Source: Emticicia soli
Lineage (GTDB): Bacteria > Bacteroidota > Bacteroidia > Cytophagales > Spirosomataceae
NCBI RefSeq assembly: GCF_037860775.1
Contig: NZ_JBBEWC010000005.1
Location: 434,001-498,000, forward strand
Direction: 5' to 3'
DNA: 64,000 nt
Shown: positions 17,640-26,379 of the stretch, piece after piece
Numbering within the stretch: position 1 is the stretch's first letter
How the letters are laid out: each line of letters starts with the position of its first letter
Position numbers and translations under genes: made by a program
Notes under the pieces: model-generated
What the model was told of the DNA's origin: nothing
Databases searched by the model: none
Seen by the model: the letters and a program-made list of their open reading frames with translations, nothing else

Positions 17640-19061
17640 ATGGCGAAAAAAGATTTTGATGCAATAATTGTGGGCTCAGGCCCAAATGGTTTAGCTGCGG
17701 CAATAGTTTTACAGCAAGCAGGTTTATCTGTTTTAGTAGTTGAAGCAAAAAGCACAGTAGGTGGGGGCTTGCGTTCGGCAGAATTGACACTGCCTGGTTT
17801 TATACATGACATTTGTTCAGCCATTCATCCTCTGGCAGTAGCTTCTCCGTTTTTCAGAACTTTGCCCTTAAACAAGCACGGACTTGAATTTATAGAGCCA
17901 CCCATAGCAGCCGCTCATCCGTTCGACGATGGAACTGCGGCTGTATTGCTACGGTCACTGGAAGAAACCGCCGAGCGATTTGGTGAAGATAAAAAAATGT
18001 ATCTGAACCTGATAACATCTTTAACAGAGAAATTTCCGGCACTAACCAACGATATATTAGCTCCTTTGCGTATTCCTGAAAATTTATTGGCTTATACAGG
18101 TTTTGGGCTTAAAGCAATTTTACCGGCTACTTTGTTAGCCAAACTTTTTTCTACCGAAACAGCCAAAGGACTTTGGGCAGGTATGACAGGGCACTCTATT
18201 TTGCCTCTCAGTAGGCTTACCACCTCAGCTATTGGCTTGGTATTAATGGCAGCAGGGCACGCGTACAACTGGCCTATACCCAAAGGTGGCTCACAGAGTA
18301 TTGCCAATGCATTGGCTTCTTATTTTCAATCATTAGGCGGAAAAATTGAAACCAATTTTTATGTAAAATCATTACAGCAATTACCTTCATCAACAGCTGT
18401 ATTATTTGATGTAACTCCCCGACAGCTATTACAAATAGCCGGCCATACTTTTTCTTCTATTTACCGATCGCAATTAGAAAGATTTAAGTATGGCATGGGG
18501 GTTTTTAAAGTTGACTGGGCACTTGCTGAGCCTGTTCCTTTTACGGCTGAAGACTGCCGCAAGGCCGGAACTATTCATGCAGGTGGTTCTTATAAAGAAA
18601 TAGCATTGGGCGAAAAGGAAACATGGCAGGGCAAACATGCTGAAAAACCTTTGGTTCTGTTGGCACAGCAAAGTATTTTTGACCCTACCCGTGCACCGCA
18701 AGGAAAGCAAACACTCTGGGGCTATTGCCATGTTCCGGCACATTCAACTAAAGATATGACAGAAGCCATCGAAAAACAGGTTGAGCGATTTGCTCCCGGT
18801 TTCAGAGAACGCATACTTGCCCGACACGTAATGAACACAGCTCAGATGGAAGAACATAACCCAAATTATGTTGGCGGAGATATAAACGGTGGCGCTTTAG
18901 ACATCACACAACTGTTTACTCGCCCGGCTCTTCGCTGGTCGCCTTACCGAACGTCTACCAAAGGTTTGTATATTTGTTCGTCGTCTACACCACCGGGTGG
19001 AGGTGTGCATGGCATGGCGGGTTATCATGCAGCACAACGGGCCTTAAAGGATTTATTTTAA
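17640..19061 (+). CDS. FAD-dependent oxidoreductase, phytoene desaturase (CrtI)-like
   Basis: 473 residues. The N-terminal dinucleotide-binding motif is IIVGSGPNGLAAAIVLQQAG with the following acidic residue in VVEAKSTVGGGLRSAEL. The C-terminal FAD signature is STPPGGGVHGMAGYHAAQRAL. This is the CrtI/retinol-saturase/NAD(P)-binding amine oxidase-like family. Carotenoid genes are not visible nearby, so the substrate is unknown; a general isoprenoid or lipid dehydrogenase is possible. It is followed at 61 nt by the YeiH-type transporter gene on the same strand. Confidence 0.85.
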   Translation: MAKKDFDAIIVGSGPNGLAAAIVLQQAGLSVLVVEAKSTVGGGLRSAELTLPGFIHDICSAIHPLAVASPFFRTLPLNKHGLEFIEPPIAAAHPFDDGTAAVLLRSLEETAERFGEDKKMYLNLITSLTEKFPALTNDILAPLRIPENLLAYTGFGLKAILPATLLAKLFSTETAKGLWAGMTGHSILPLSRLTTSAIGLVLMAAGHAYNWPIPKGGSQSIANALASYFQSLGGKIETNFYVKSLQQLPSSTAVLFDVTPRQLLQIAGHTFSSIYRSQLERFKYGMGVFKVDWALAEPVPFTAEDCRKAGTIHAGGSYKEIALGEKETWQGKHAEKPLVLLAQQSIFDPTRAPQGKQTLWGYCHVPAHSTKDMTEAIEKQVERFAPGFRERILARHVMNTAQMEEHNPNYVGGDINGGALDITQLFTRPALRWSPYRTSTKGLYICSSSTPPGGGVHGMAGYHAAQRALKDLF

Positions 19062-19121
19062 TACAATCGTAAAAAATATTTTATTTATATTGAGCGCCAA
19101 AACCACTATATCACTCTAAAC

Positions 19122-20381
19122 ATGTCAAACCCTACGAAAAGAATTGTATTAACTGAAGACTGGACAGTCGTCGTCTTAGGATTCTCCATCATTTTACTAG
19201 CCGTTTTAGGCGTTTTATTACCTGTTCCTTCTTTTGGCTGGAACAATACCAGCGAGTTGCTCGATAAAGTACTCTCAGGTGCCAACATACAGAAAATTCT
19301 TATTCAACTAGTGGCTGTGGTTATTGTGGCGGTAGCTGGGGCACTTTTATTGGGTAAGTCTGTCAAACCTTTTTTTACGGGTTTACCAGTAGTCTACTTT
19401 TTAACTATTCTGGCTTTAATCATTACTGGGAATAGTGCTGCAAAAGACTTGAATCTGGAAGCCGTAATCTTTAGCCTTATTATTGGTTTAGTGATTGGCA
19501 ATACAGTTAAATTACCTGAATGGCTCAAAGCCGCCTTATCGACCGAATTATTTGTGAAAGTAGGTTTAGTGCTCTTAGGCACAAGCGTTATTTTTTCTGA
19601 TATTCTTAAATCTGGTTCTTTGGGTATCATTCAGGCGCTTGTAGTTGTAGTATCAGTTTGGTATTTCGCATTCTGGCTTTCTAAGAAAATGGGTATCGAC
19701 GAAGAAATGGGAATTATGCTTTCGAGTGCTGTTTCTATTTGTGGAGTTTCGGCTGCTATTGCTACCTCTGGCGCTATTAAAGGCGATTCTAAGAAATTAT
19801 CTTATGTAATATCGCTGGTATTGATTACGGCTATACCGATGATGATATTTATGCCTTATGCCGCTAAAGCAATGGGGCTTTCAGAAGCGGTAACAGGAGC
19901 ATGGCTTGGCGGAACTATCGATACTACAGGTGCCGTAGCCGCTGCCGGAACATTGGTGGGCGAAGAAGCTCTTAAAGTAAGTACAATCGTTAAGTTTTCA
20001 CAAAACTTGTTGTTGGGTGTAGCTGCCTTTGCTATTTCTATCTACTGGACAGTTACCAACAACCCATTGGCAAAAGATAAAGATACTAAGCCATCATTAG
20101 GCGTAATCTGGGAGCGTTTCCCTAAGTTCGTTTTGGGTTTTGTGGCAGCTTCATTATTGTTCTCATTTGCTTTATCGCCTGAAACAGTAAGCTCGGTAAA
20201 AGGAAGTCTTAAAAATTTTCAGGGTTTATGGTTTGCTTTAGCTTTCACAAGCATTGGTTTAGAAACAAATTTCGCTGACATATTCAATAAAGACAGCAAA
20301 AAGCCTTTGTATGCCTTTCTTATTGCACAGGGCTTCAATATACTTGTAACATTGCTTGTTGCTTATTTTTTGTTTAGATAA
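19122..20381 (+). CDS. YeiH/YadS-type putative sulfate exporter (UPF0324)
   Basis: 419 residues with about 11 membrane segments. Family motifs visible are FVKVGLVLLGTSVIFSDI, MLSSAVSICGVSAAIATSGA, WLGGTIDTTGAVAAAG and FTSIGLETNF. These UPF0324 proteins are named putative sulfate exporters, an assignment I regard as weakly supported; in E. coli YeiH is controlled by a LysR regulator. The proximity to metY and the Rrf2 regulator is consistent with sulfur or redox stress roles. No AATCTA-N9-TAGATT repeat is seen in its own leader. Confidence 0.88.
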   Translation: MSNPTKRIVLTEDWTVVVLGFSIILLAVLGVLLPVPSFGWNNTSELLDKVLSGANIQKILIQLVAVVIVAVAGALLLGKSVKPFFTGLPVVYFLTILALIITGNSAAKDLNLEAVIFSLIIGLVIGNTVKLPEWLKAALSTELFVKVGLVLLGTSVIFSDILKSGSLGIIQALVVVVSVWYFAFWLSKKMGIDEEMGIMLSSAVSICGVSAAIATSGAIKGDSKKLSYVISLVLITAIPMMIFMPYAAKAMGLSEAVTGAWLGGTIDTTGAVAAAGTLVGEEALKVSTIVKFSQNLLLGVAAFAISIYWTVTNNPLAKDKDTKPSLGVIWERFPKFVLGFVAASLLFSFALSPETVSSVKGSLKNFQGLWFALAFTSIGLETNFADIFNKDSKKPLYAFLIAQGFNILVTLLVAYFLFR

Positions 20382-20405
20382 GTAGCTTACTGAATTCAAA
20401 TATGT

Positions 20406-20620
20406 GTGTGGCCGTCTCAAAAGAAAGCTATACAAAATATTATTTGGAAAGGCTTCAACCCCACACCCCAACGGCAGCGGCCGACCGTCCCTCTCCCCAA
20501 CTATGGGGAGAGGGGCTTTTTTGTCCCCTCCCCACAGTTGGGGAGGGTTAGGGCGACCCGCGTAGGGTGGGGTCTTTCCCAAATATTATTTGGTATAGAA
20601 AACTTTTGAGACGGCCTCAC
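20406..20620. repeat. MITE-like element, family D
   Basis: 215 bp with terminal inverted repeats of roughly 45 bp: GTGTGGCCGTCTCAAAAG at the left matches the reverse complement of CTTTTGAGACGGCCTCAC at the right, and both arms continue into an AATATTATTTGG block. The interior is GC-rich and holds a further hairpin around 20493-20548 (CCCTCTCCCCAACTATGGGG with CCCCACAGTTGGGGAGGG). It resembles a short non-autonomous element. No ORF. Confidence 0.8.
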
Positions 20621-20712
20621 AAGTGTTATAAAGAGGTTTTTCAGCATGTCGCTTTTTTATTCCTAAAAATGAACTCAATTCTTTGTTTAGAATGTTATGC
20701 AATAAAATACTA

Positions 20713-20750
20713 AATCTATTAAACTTATAGATTAAATATTTTTATATTTG
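20713..20750 (+). promoter_or_regulatory. Promoter of the TlpA-like gene with putative Rrf2 operator
   Basis: AATCTA-N9-TAGATT at 20713-20733 is followed after 9 nt by the -7 box TATATTTG (20743-20750). The TTG at 20748 that could start a longer ORF lies inside the -7 box, so translation must begin downstream, at ATG 20775. Confidence 0.7.
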
Positions 20751-20774
20751 CTTCATCTAAAACCAAGGAAAATT

Positions 20775-22016
20775 ATGAGATTATTTACCACATTTGTAGC
20801 ATTAGGCTTATCGGTAGCCACTTTCACAGCGCAAGCACAAAAAAGCCCGAAAAACGGTAATTGGCGCGGTACTTTTAAACTAGCCAATGAGCAAGAAGCT
20901 CCCTTCAATTTTGAACTGCAAGGTAAAACAGCCTATTTACTCAATGGCGCAGAGCGATTTGAGCTAAAAGGCATTACTCAAACCAAAGATTCCTTGTTTA
21001 TTCCCGTTGATATTTATGATGCGGTTATTGCAGCAAAAATTATTAACCCAAATACGCTTTCGGGTGTATTTAAGAAATTCAATACGGCCAAACCAGATAA
21101 GGGAATTGAATTTACAGCAGAATACGGTAAAAAGTATCGTTTCTTTGAGAACCCCGGCGCAGCAAGTGTCAGCCTTCAAGGTAATTGGGATGTTGTGATA
21201 GGAGAGAGCACAAATAAAATTGTAGGGGTATTTGAGCAATTCGGCAGTAAACTGACTGGAACATTCCTGACCACCACAGGCGACTACCGCTATTATGAAG
21301 GCTCAGTGCAAGGCAATAATTTTTACTTGTCAGCTTTTAGTGGCTCAGGTGTATCGTTGATTAAAGGCAAAGTGACAGGCGACGATTTAAGCGCCGAAAT
21401 AATTAATATCAGAGGCTCTCAGCCAATAAAAGGCGTGCGTAACGATAAAGCCGAGCTGCCAGATGCCTACACTTTAACCACTATTAAAGAAGGAACCGAT
21501 TTTGATTTTACCTTCCCTGATGCCTTTACCGGAAAACCTGTTTCTTTAAAAGACCCTAAGTACAAAGGTAAAGCGGTGTTAGTGACAATTCTTGGTAGCT
21601 GGTGCCCCAACTGTCTTGATGAAGCGGCTTTTCTGGCGCCTTGGTACAAAGCCAATCGCAAAAGAGGCGTTGAAATAATAGGCTTGTCATTCGAACGTAA
21701 AGATGACCCTAAATATGCCAAAGAACGATTAGAAGTACTTAAAAAACGCTTTGGTATTGAATATGATTTACTTTTTGCAGGTATAGCCGATAAAGATGTT
21801 GCCTCAAAAGCATTACCTGCCCTAAGCGCAGTATTATCGTTCCCAACCACTATATTGGTTGATAAAGACGGAAAAGTGAGTAAAATTCATACTGGCTATA
21901 CAGGCCCGGCTACAGGTAAATACTACGAAGAGTTTGTAAAAGAATTCAACAAAGATATTGACGAAGTATTAGGCGCAGAGTACACAGTTGCTAAGCCTAA
22001 GCAAGCTGATAGATAA
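20775..22016 (+). CDS. Exported TlpA-like thioredoxin-fold protein
   Basis: 413 residues. Signal peptide MRLFTTFVALGLSVATFTAQAQ. Residues ~25-240 form a beta-rich lipocalin-like region without recognised motif; the C-terminal ~170 residues are an AhpC/TSA-thioredoxin domain with active site GSWCPNCLDEAAF (CPNC) and a conserved cis-Pro region SFPTTILVDKDG. It probably reduces or isomerises thiols in the periplasm. The promoter carries the AATCTA-N9-TAGATT repeat shared with rrf2 and the gene at 22218. The start is set by the promoter: the upstream TTG (20748) overlaps the -7 box. Confidence 0.85.
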   Translation: MRLFTTFVALGLSVATFTAQAQKSPKNGNWRGTFKLANEQEAPFNFELQGKTAYLLNGAERFELKGITQTKDSLFIPVDIYDAVIAAKIINPNTLSGVFKKFNTAKPDKGIEFTAEYGKKYRFFENPGAASVSLQGNWDVVIGESTNKIVGVFEQFGSKLTGTFLTTTGDYRYYEGSVQGNNFYLSAFSGSGVSLIKGKVTGDDLSAEIINIRGSQPIKGVRNDKAELPDAYTLTTIKEGTDFDFTFPDAFTGKPVSLKDPKYKGKAVLVTILGSWCPNCLDEAAFLAPWYKANRKRGVEIIGLSFERKDDPKYAKERLEVLKKRFGIEYDLLFAGIADKDVASKALPALSAVLSFPTTILVDKDGKVSKIHTGYTGPATGKYYEEFVKEFNKDIDEVLGAEYTVAKPKQADR

Positions 22017-22123
22017 TATATTATTGGGCAGGTGTTTTTACGGCACCTGCTCATTTCCTGCATTTTAATAAGTAAATCATCTAAATTTTAACCTTTTTTT
22101 TGTAAGAAATTATTTTTGAAATT

Positions 22124-22168
22124 AATCTACTAAAGTAATAGACTATATAGATTATTTGTTTATATTTG
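22124..22168 (+). promoter_or_regulatory. Promoter of the Cys-less peroxiredoxin gene with putative Rrf2 operator
   Basis: AATCTA-N9-TAGACT (22124-22144, one mismatch in the second half), a third half-site TAGATT at 22148-22153, and the -7 box TATATTTG at 22161-22168. The geometry is the same as upstream of rrf2 (16 nt between repeat and -7 box). Confidence 0.7.
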
Positions 22169-22217
22169 CATCATCAAACTAATTCACAACAATAAAAACC
22201 ATAATAATTTTATAGAT

Positions 22218-22859
22218 ATGAGTAACTATAGCCAAAAATATGACCCGGCTCTGTGGGATACTGAGATTGCGGTAAAAAAGAATAATGCTAAGTTGTTACC
22301 ATTAGCAACTGGCTCAAAAGTACCCGATATTACTTTCAAAAAAGATATGGGTATCTGGCAAAATGTTTCGTATCGATTCAATTATACTCCGGCCACTATA
22401 AAATCTATCATTGATAATAGACCATTGGTGATTAGCTTTTTATCGGGCGGTTGGAATAATTATGGTTTAAAACATCTGAAACTATTAAATCAGGCGTATG
22501 CTGAGATTGCGGCGCTTGGTGGTAATCTGTTAGTAATTGTACACGCTTCTTATGCCGATGTAAGAGAAATGGTGCAATACTTTGAGATTCCGTTCAATGT
22601 GATAGCAGACCCTACGAATGAAATTTCAGAACGATTTGGTTTGTTTTCAAAAGATGTACCCGTGTGGGATAAAGTATCGGGGATTTCAGAAGAAGTGCCG
22701 ATTCCGGCTACTTATGTACTCAATCAGTATGGTAATGTAATATATCATACCATCGACGAGGACTTCTTACATACATTTTCGGCCACAAAAGTATTAGGGG
22801 CGGTGTTTGCCGCTGTTAATAGAGTGCCCTTTATTTCAGACTATAATTACGCAGCTTAA
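22218..22859 (+). CDS. Peroxiredoxin-like protein without any cysteine
   Basis: 213 residues of the AhpC/TSA-like fold. The segment LVISFLSGGWNNYGLKHLKLL aligns with the family's usual F-x-x-GGWCPYC active-site region, but both cysteines are replaced (WNNYG), and there is no Cys anywhere in the protein. The rest of the fold is kept: ADPTNEISERFGLFSKDVP and PATYVLNQYGNVIYH. It therefore cannot act as a thiol peroxidase. A binding, sensing or chaperone-like role is possible. The putative Rrf2 operator upstream links it to redox or sulfur control. The next gene starts 15 nt downstream. Confidence 0.85.
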   Translation: MSNYSQKYDPALWDTEIAVKKNNAKLLPLATGSKVPDITFKKDMGIWQNVSYRFNYTPATIKSIIDNRPLVISFLSGGWNNYGLKHLKLLNQAYAEIAALGGNLLVIVHASYADVREMVQYFEIPFNVIADPTNEISERFGLFSKDVPVWDKVSGISEEVPIPATYVLNQYGNVIYHTIDEDFLHTFSATKVLGAVFAAVNRVPFISDYNYAA

Positions 22860-22873
22860 GAAATTATACGCTC

Positions 22874-23455
22874 ATGAAAATCGCATCAAACATCAATTTC
22901 CTTACTATTCCGGGCTTGGCTAGTTCTGGCCCAAGACACTGGCAGACAATCTGGGAAAAACAGCACCCGTATTTGTTTACCCGAGTTGAACAAGATAACT
23001 GGGATTTGCCCGCATGTGCTGCCTGGGTTGAAAAATTGCAGGAATATGTAGCACAGCTAAACCAACCAACTGTTTTGGTAGCGCATAGCCTTGGCTGCTT
23101 AACTGTGGCGCATTGGGCACAAAAATACTTTTCGCCATTGGTGAAAGGTGCTTTGTTGGTGGCTCCGGCCGATGCTGAATATTCGGAGAGATTGAATTTT
23201 GTTGAGGGTTTTAACCCTATACCTAATACGCCGCTTCCGTTTGAAACTGTGGTAGTGGCTAGCACCAACGATATTTATGCCTCTATTGAACGCTCTGAAT
23301 ACTTTGCTGATAGTTGGGGCAGTACATTTTTAAATATTGGAGAAAAAGGGCATATCAATGCCAGTTCAGGATTTGGCGAGTGGAAAGAAGGAAAAATTAT
23401 TCTGAACCAGTTTGTTAATGTTTTAACCGACCCCTTTCAGCTTCAATGCGCTTAA
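22874..23455 (+). CDS. RBBP9/YdeN-type alpha/beta hydrolase
   Basis: 193 residues. The RBBP9/YdeN family features are an early IPGLASSGPRHWQTIWEK, the nucleophile elbow LVAHSLGCLTVAHWA (GxSxG variant HSLGC), the Asp near STNDIYA and the catalytic His in GEKGHINASSGFGEW. It is probably a small serine esterase with unknown substrate. The 15-nt spacing suggests cotranscription with the Cys-less peroxiredoxin gene, hence under the same putative operator. Confidence 0.88.
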   Translation: MKIASNINFLTIPGLASSGPRHWQTIWEKQHPYLFTRVEQDNWDLPACAAWVEKLQEYVAQLNQPTVLVAHSLGCLTVAHWAQKYFSPLVKGALLVAPADAEYSERLNFVEGFNPIPNTPLPFETVVVASTNDIYASIERSEYFADSWGSTFLNIGEKGHINASSGFGEWKEGKIILNQFVNVLTDPFQLQCA

Positions 23456-23560
23456 AAAGGTGATTCGTCGGGATTTTATCATGAAAATTAATTAACCTAA
23501 ACAATATTGCTCCTTTGCTTATGGCAGGGAGAAGGTATCGCTTTGTCACAATTTTTTACA

Positions 23561-23594
23561 TTTTGAGGAATTTTGTAAAATTTGACTATTTTTG
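23561..23594 (+). promoter_or_regulatory. Promoter of the aldo/keto reductase gene
   Basis: TTTTG (23561-23565) and TATTTTTG (23587-23594) fit the Bacteroidota -33 and -7 boxes with 21 nt between them, 24 nt before the ATG. Confidence 0.55.
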
Positions 23595-23618
23595 TGACTG
23601 ATACAATAATCTAACCTA

Positions 23619-24521
23619 ATGAAAAGAGTTTACCTAAGTGATTCGGGCCCGAAAGTATCAGAAGCAATTTATGGTTTCTGGAGATGGAATGATGAAGGGC
23701 AAAGCACAACTTCACAAATTGAAAAGATAATCAATCTTTGCTTAGAATTAGGCATCAATACCTTCGACCACGCCGATGTATATGGCAACAATACGATTGA
23801 AGAGCATTTTGGTAAAATTATCAAGAACAAATCCTTCAAGCGTGAAGATATAGTGTTATTCAGCAAATGCGGAATCAGACATTCTGACGATGGCACTTTT
23901 GAATATTATGATACTTCAAGAGACCACATTCTGAAAAGCGTTGATAACTCGCTGAAAAGACTCAAAACAGATTATCTTGATATTTTCTTGTTGCATCAAA
24001 GCGATTTTCTAGCCGACCCTGAGCAAACAGCCAGTGCTTTAGCACAGGTGGTTAATTCAGGTAAAGTTAATCATATAGGGGTAGCCAATTTTACGGTGTT
24101 TCAGCACCAATTGCTGGCTTCATACCTTACAATCCCGATTGTAACCAACCATATTGAGTTAAACCTCATGAATACAAGTGCTATTGAAGACGGTCGCATT
24201 GATTTCATCAAGCAAAGTTTCAGTAAGCCGTTAGCATGGGCACCATTGGCAGGTGGTAGAATATTAAATGGTGAAGACATAAAAGCAGTTAACCTAAGAG
24301 CTAAACTAGAGAAAATCGGTAGTAAATACGATGCTAATATTGAACAAACAGCAGTAGCCTGGTTGATGAAATTAGGTACTTTACCTATCATTGGTTCAAT
24401 CTCTGAGAGCCGTATCCGAAATGCCGCTAGTGCAACAGGCGTAAAACTAAGCAATCAGGATTGGTACGAGATTTATAATGTGGTGTGTGGACCAAAAAAC
24501 ACCGATATTTCGCACGAATAA
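23619..24521 (+). CDS. Aldo/keto reductase family oxidoreductase (YdhF-like)
   Basis: 300 residues, NADPH-dependent TIM-barrel reductase. Catalytic residues are visible: Asp in NTFDHADVYGNN, Tyr in the same loop, Lys in VLFSKCGIR and His in IFLLHQSDFL. The NADP-binding end SISESRIRNAASATGVKLS is normal. The substrate is unknown. It has its own promoter and is monocistronic. Confidence 0.92.
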   Translation: MKRVYLSDSGPKVSEAIYGFWRWNDEGQSTTSQIEKIINLCLELGINTFDHADVYGNNTIEEHFGKIIKNKSFKREDIVLFSKCGIRHSDDGTFEYYDTSRDHILKSVDNSLKRLKTDYLDIFLLHQSDFLADPEQTASALAQVVNSGKVNHIGVANFTVFQHQLLASYLTIPIVTNHIELNLMNTSAIEDGRIDFIKQSFSKPLAWAPLAGGRILNGEDIKAVNLRAKLEKIGSKYDANIEQTAVAWLMKLGTLPIIGSISESRIRNAASATGVKLSNQDWYEIYNVVCGPKNTDISHE

Positions 24522-24651
24522 ACCAGCACTAAAAGCTAATTAAAATACATCTGCAAATCCATTATTCGGCTCTTGTCGGGTAATGGATTTTCTGTTTATA
24601 TTCTTTATCTTTGTTCAAAACGTATTCAAGCACTTCAATTAAAAGCTCAAC

Positions 24652-26241
24652 ATGAAACATCTTTTCATTCTCTGCTGCCTATTCCTAAGTTTCGCAATTC
24701 ATGCACAAAAAAACAAATCAGGAGGCTTACTTAAGCCTGAGCAGGCACTAATGGATATTCGCCATTATACCGTAGCATTAGAAGTAAAACCAAGCACACA
24801 GAGCATCAGCGGTTATACCGAAATAGACCTGATAACCGATAAAACTACCGATGTGTTGCTTTTTGACCTGGTAGAAACTTTTACGATTGATAAAGTATGG
24901 GTAAATGGCAAAGAAGAAAAGTTTAAGTTCGATAATGAGTTAATCCGTATTACACTAGCATCGCCTTTAGCACCAGGAAAGGCAAAGGTGAAAATTCAAT
25001 ATGGTGGCAAGCCTATTATTGCCCCTCGTCCGCCATGGAAAGGTGGTTTCACTTGGGCGGCCGATACAATAGGTACACCTTGGATTGCTATTACTTGTCA
25101 GAGTCAGGGCGCAAAAATGTATTTTCCGTGTAAAGACCATCCAAGCGATGAGCCAAACGAAGGTGCCGATTTGATTATAACTGTACCGAAAGGATTAGTG
25201 GTAGCAGGGCCGGGTTTATTACAAAGCCAGACAACCAAAAAAGACAAAAGCACTTTTCATTGGAAAACCAATTATACTATCAATAATTACAGCATCCTTT
25301 TCAATGTAGGTAAGTTTAAAGTGGTTTCCAGAAATTATACAACTGTCAACGGTAATACTGTGCCGATACAATTTTATGTGTTGGAAGAACATGCAAACCT
25401 AGCTGAGAAACATCTGGATATATTTGAAAGGATTATTAAAACACAAGAAAAATATTTTGGCGAGTATCCGTGGGTAAAAGAAAAAATAGCTATTTGTGAA
25501 ACGCCACATCTTGGCATGGAGCACCAGACTATGAATGCCTATGGTAATAAGTTTAGGTACGCACTAGTAGGAGGGCAGGATTTCGATTGGTTGATGCACC
25601 ACGAATTTGGGCATGAATGGTGGGGTAACAAGGTAACAGGCATTGATTGGGCCGATATGTGGATTCAGGAAGGAATATGTTCTTTTGGCGATGCGCTATA
25701 TACCCGTGAACATGAAGGCGAAGAGGCGTACCTGAAAAGAATGGCACGCACAGCCCGTGCTACTCAAAATAAATTACCCGTAGTTTTAGGCGAACACATG
25801 GATGCTGATACAGTGTATCATGCCGATATTTATGGTAAAGGTGCATTTTTTATGCACACGATGCGCTATATTATTGGCGATGATATTTTCTTTCCGGCAT
25901 TGAAGAAATTCGCTACCAGCCCTGAATACACTTATGATAACTTGGTTAATACCAAAAATGTAGAGGCTTTTTTCAGCCGTGAATCAAAGCAGAATCTAAA
26001 ACCCTTATTTGATTTTTATTTGCGCTCAACCCAGAAGCTGGAGGTAGATGTAAAGCAAACTGGCGACGAAGAATACCAGATTGCTGCGCTCAATTATACG
26101 GAGCCTTTACCGATCGATATTGAGCTTGATGGCAAAATAGAACGCAAAATAATTGGTACACAACCTATTAAAGTGAAGAGTAAAATGGCTCCGGTGGTCG
26201 ATCCGAAAGTATATTATCTCAAAAAAGTGATTTATGAGTAA
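24652..26241 (+). CDS. Secreted M1 family metallopeptidase, short form
   Basis: 529 residues. Signal peptide MKHLFILCCLFLSFAIHAQ. The zinc site is HHEFGHEWWGNKV with the third ligand in WIQEGICSFGDALY; GMEHQTMNAYG replaces the usual GAMEN, as in a Bacteroidota subgroup. The protein lacks the long C-terminal helical domain of the paralogue at 3001-5514 and ends with a short beta domain. It probably trims peptides in the periplasm. Confidence 0.92.
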   Translation: MKHLFILCCLFLSFAIHAQKNKSGGLLKPEQALMDIRHYTVALEVKPSTQSISGYTEIDLITDKTTDVLLFDLVETFTIDKVWVNGKEEKFKFDNELIRITLASPLAPGKAKVKIQYGGKPIIAPRPPWKGGFTWAADTIGTPWIAITCQSQGAKMYFPCKDHPSDEPNEGADLIITVPKGLVVAGPGLLQSQTTKKDKSTFHWKTNYTINNYSILFNVGKFKVVSRNYTTVNGNTVPIQFYVLEEHANLAEKHLDIFERIIKTQEKYFGEYPWVKEKIAICETPHLGMEHQTMNAYGNKFRYALVGGQDFDWLMHHEFGHEWWGNKVTGIDWADMWIQEGICSFGDALYTREHEGEEAYLKRMARTARATQNKLPVVLGEHMDADTVYHADIYGKGAFFMHTMRYIIGDDIFFPALKKFATSPEYTYDNLVNTKNVEAFFSRESKQNLKPLFDFYLRSTQKLEVDVKQTGDEEYQIAALNYTEPLPIDIELDGKIERKIIGTQPIKVKSKMAPVVDPKVYYLKKVIYE

Positions 26242-26253
26242 TAGTTTTGCACT

Positions 26254-26328
26254 TAGAGTAGGTTTAATATTGTTTTTCTGACCGAAAAGGTACTTTAGGA
26301 GGTCAAATAATAATATTTAGACCTACTC
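26254..26328. repeat. MITE-like repeat, family B copy 1
   Basis: A 75-bp imperfect palindrome starting AGAGTAGGTTTAATATT and ending with its near complement, enclosing TCTGACCGAAAAGG. The ends match the longer element at 52931-53094 (AGAGTATGTTTAAATTT and TCTGACCGAGAAG). Confidence 0.7.
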
Positions 26329-26330
26329 TT

Positions 26331-26362
26331 GTTGCAGGACGTATGTAAATCTACTAATTTTG
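26331..26362 (+). promoter_or_regulatory. guaA promoter
   Basis: TTG at 26331-26333 and the -7 box TAATTTTG at 26355-26362 (21 nt between), 18 nt before the guaA ATG. The short leader excludes a riboswitch. Confidence 0.55.
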
Positions 26363-26379
26363 CATTTTAGAAACCTATC

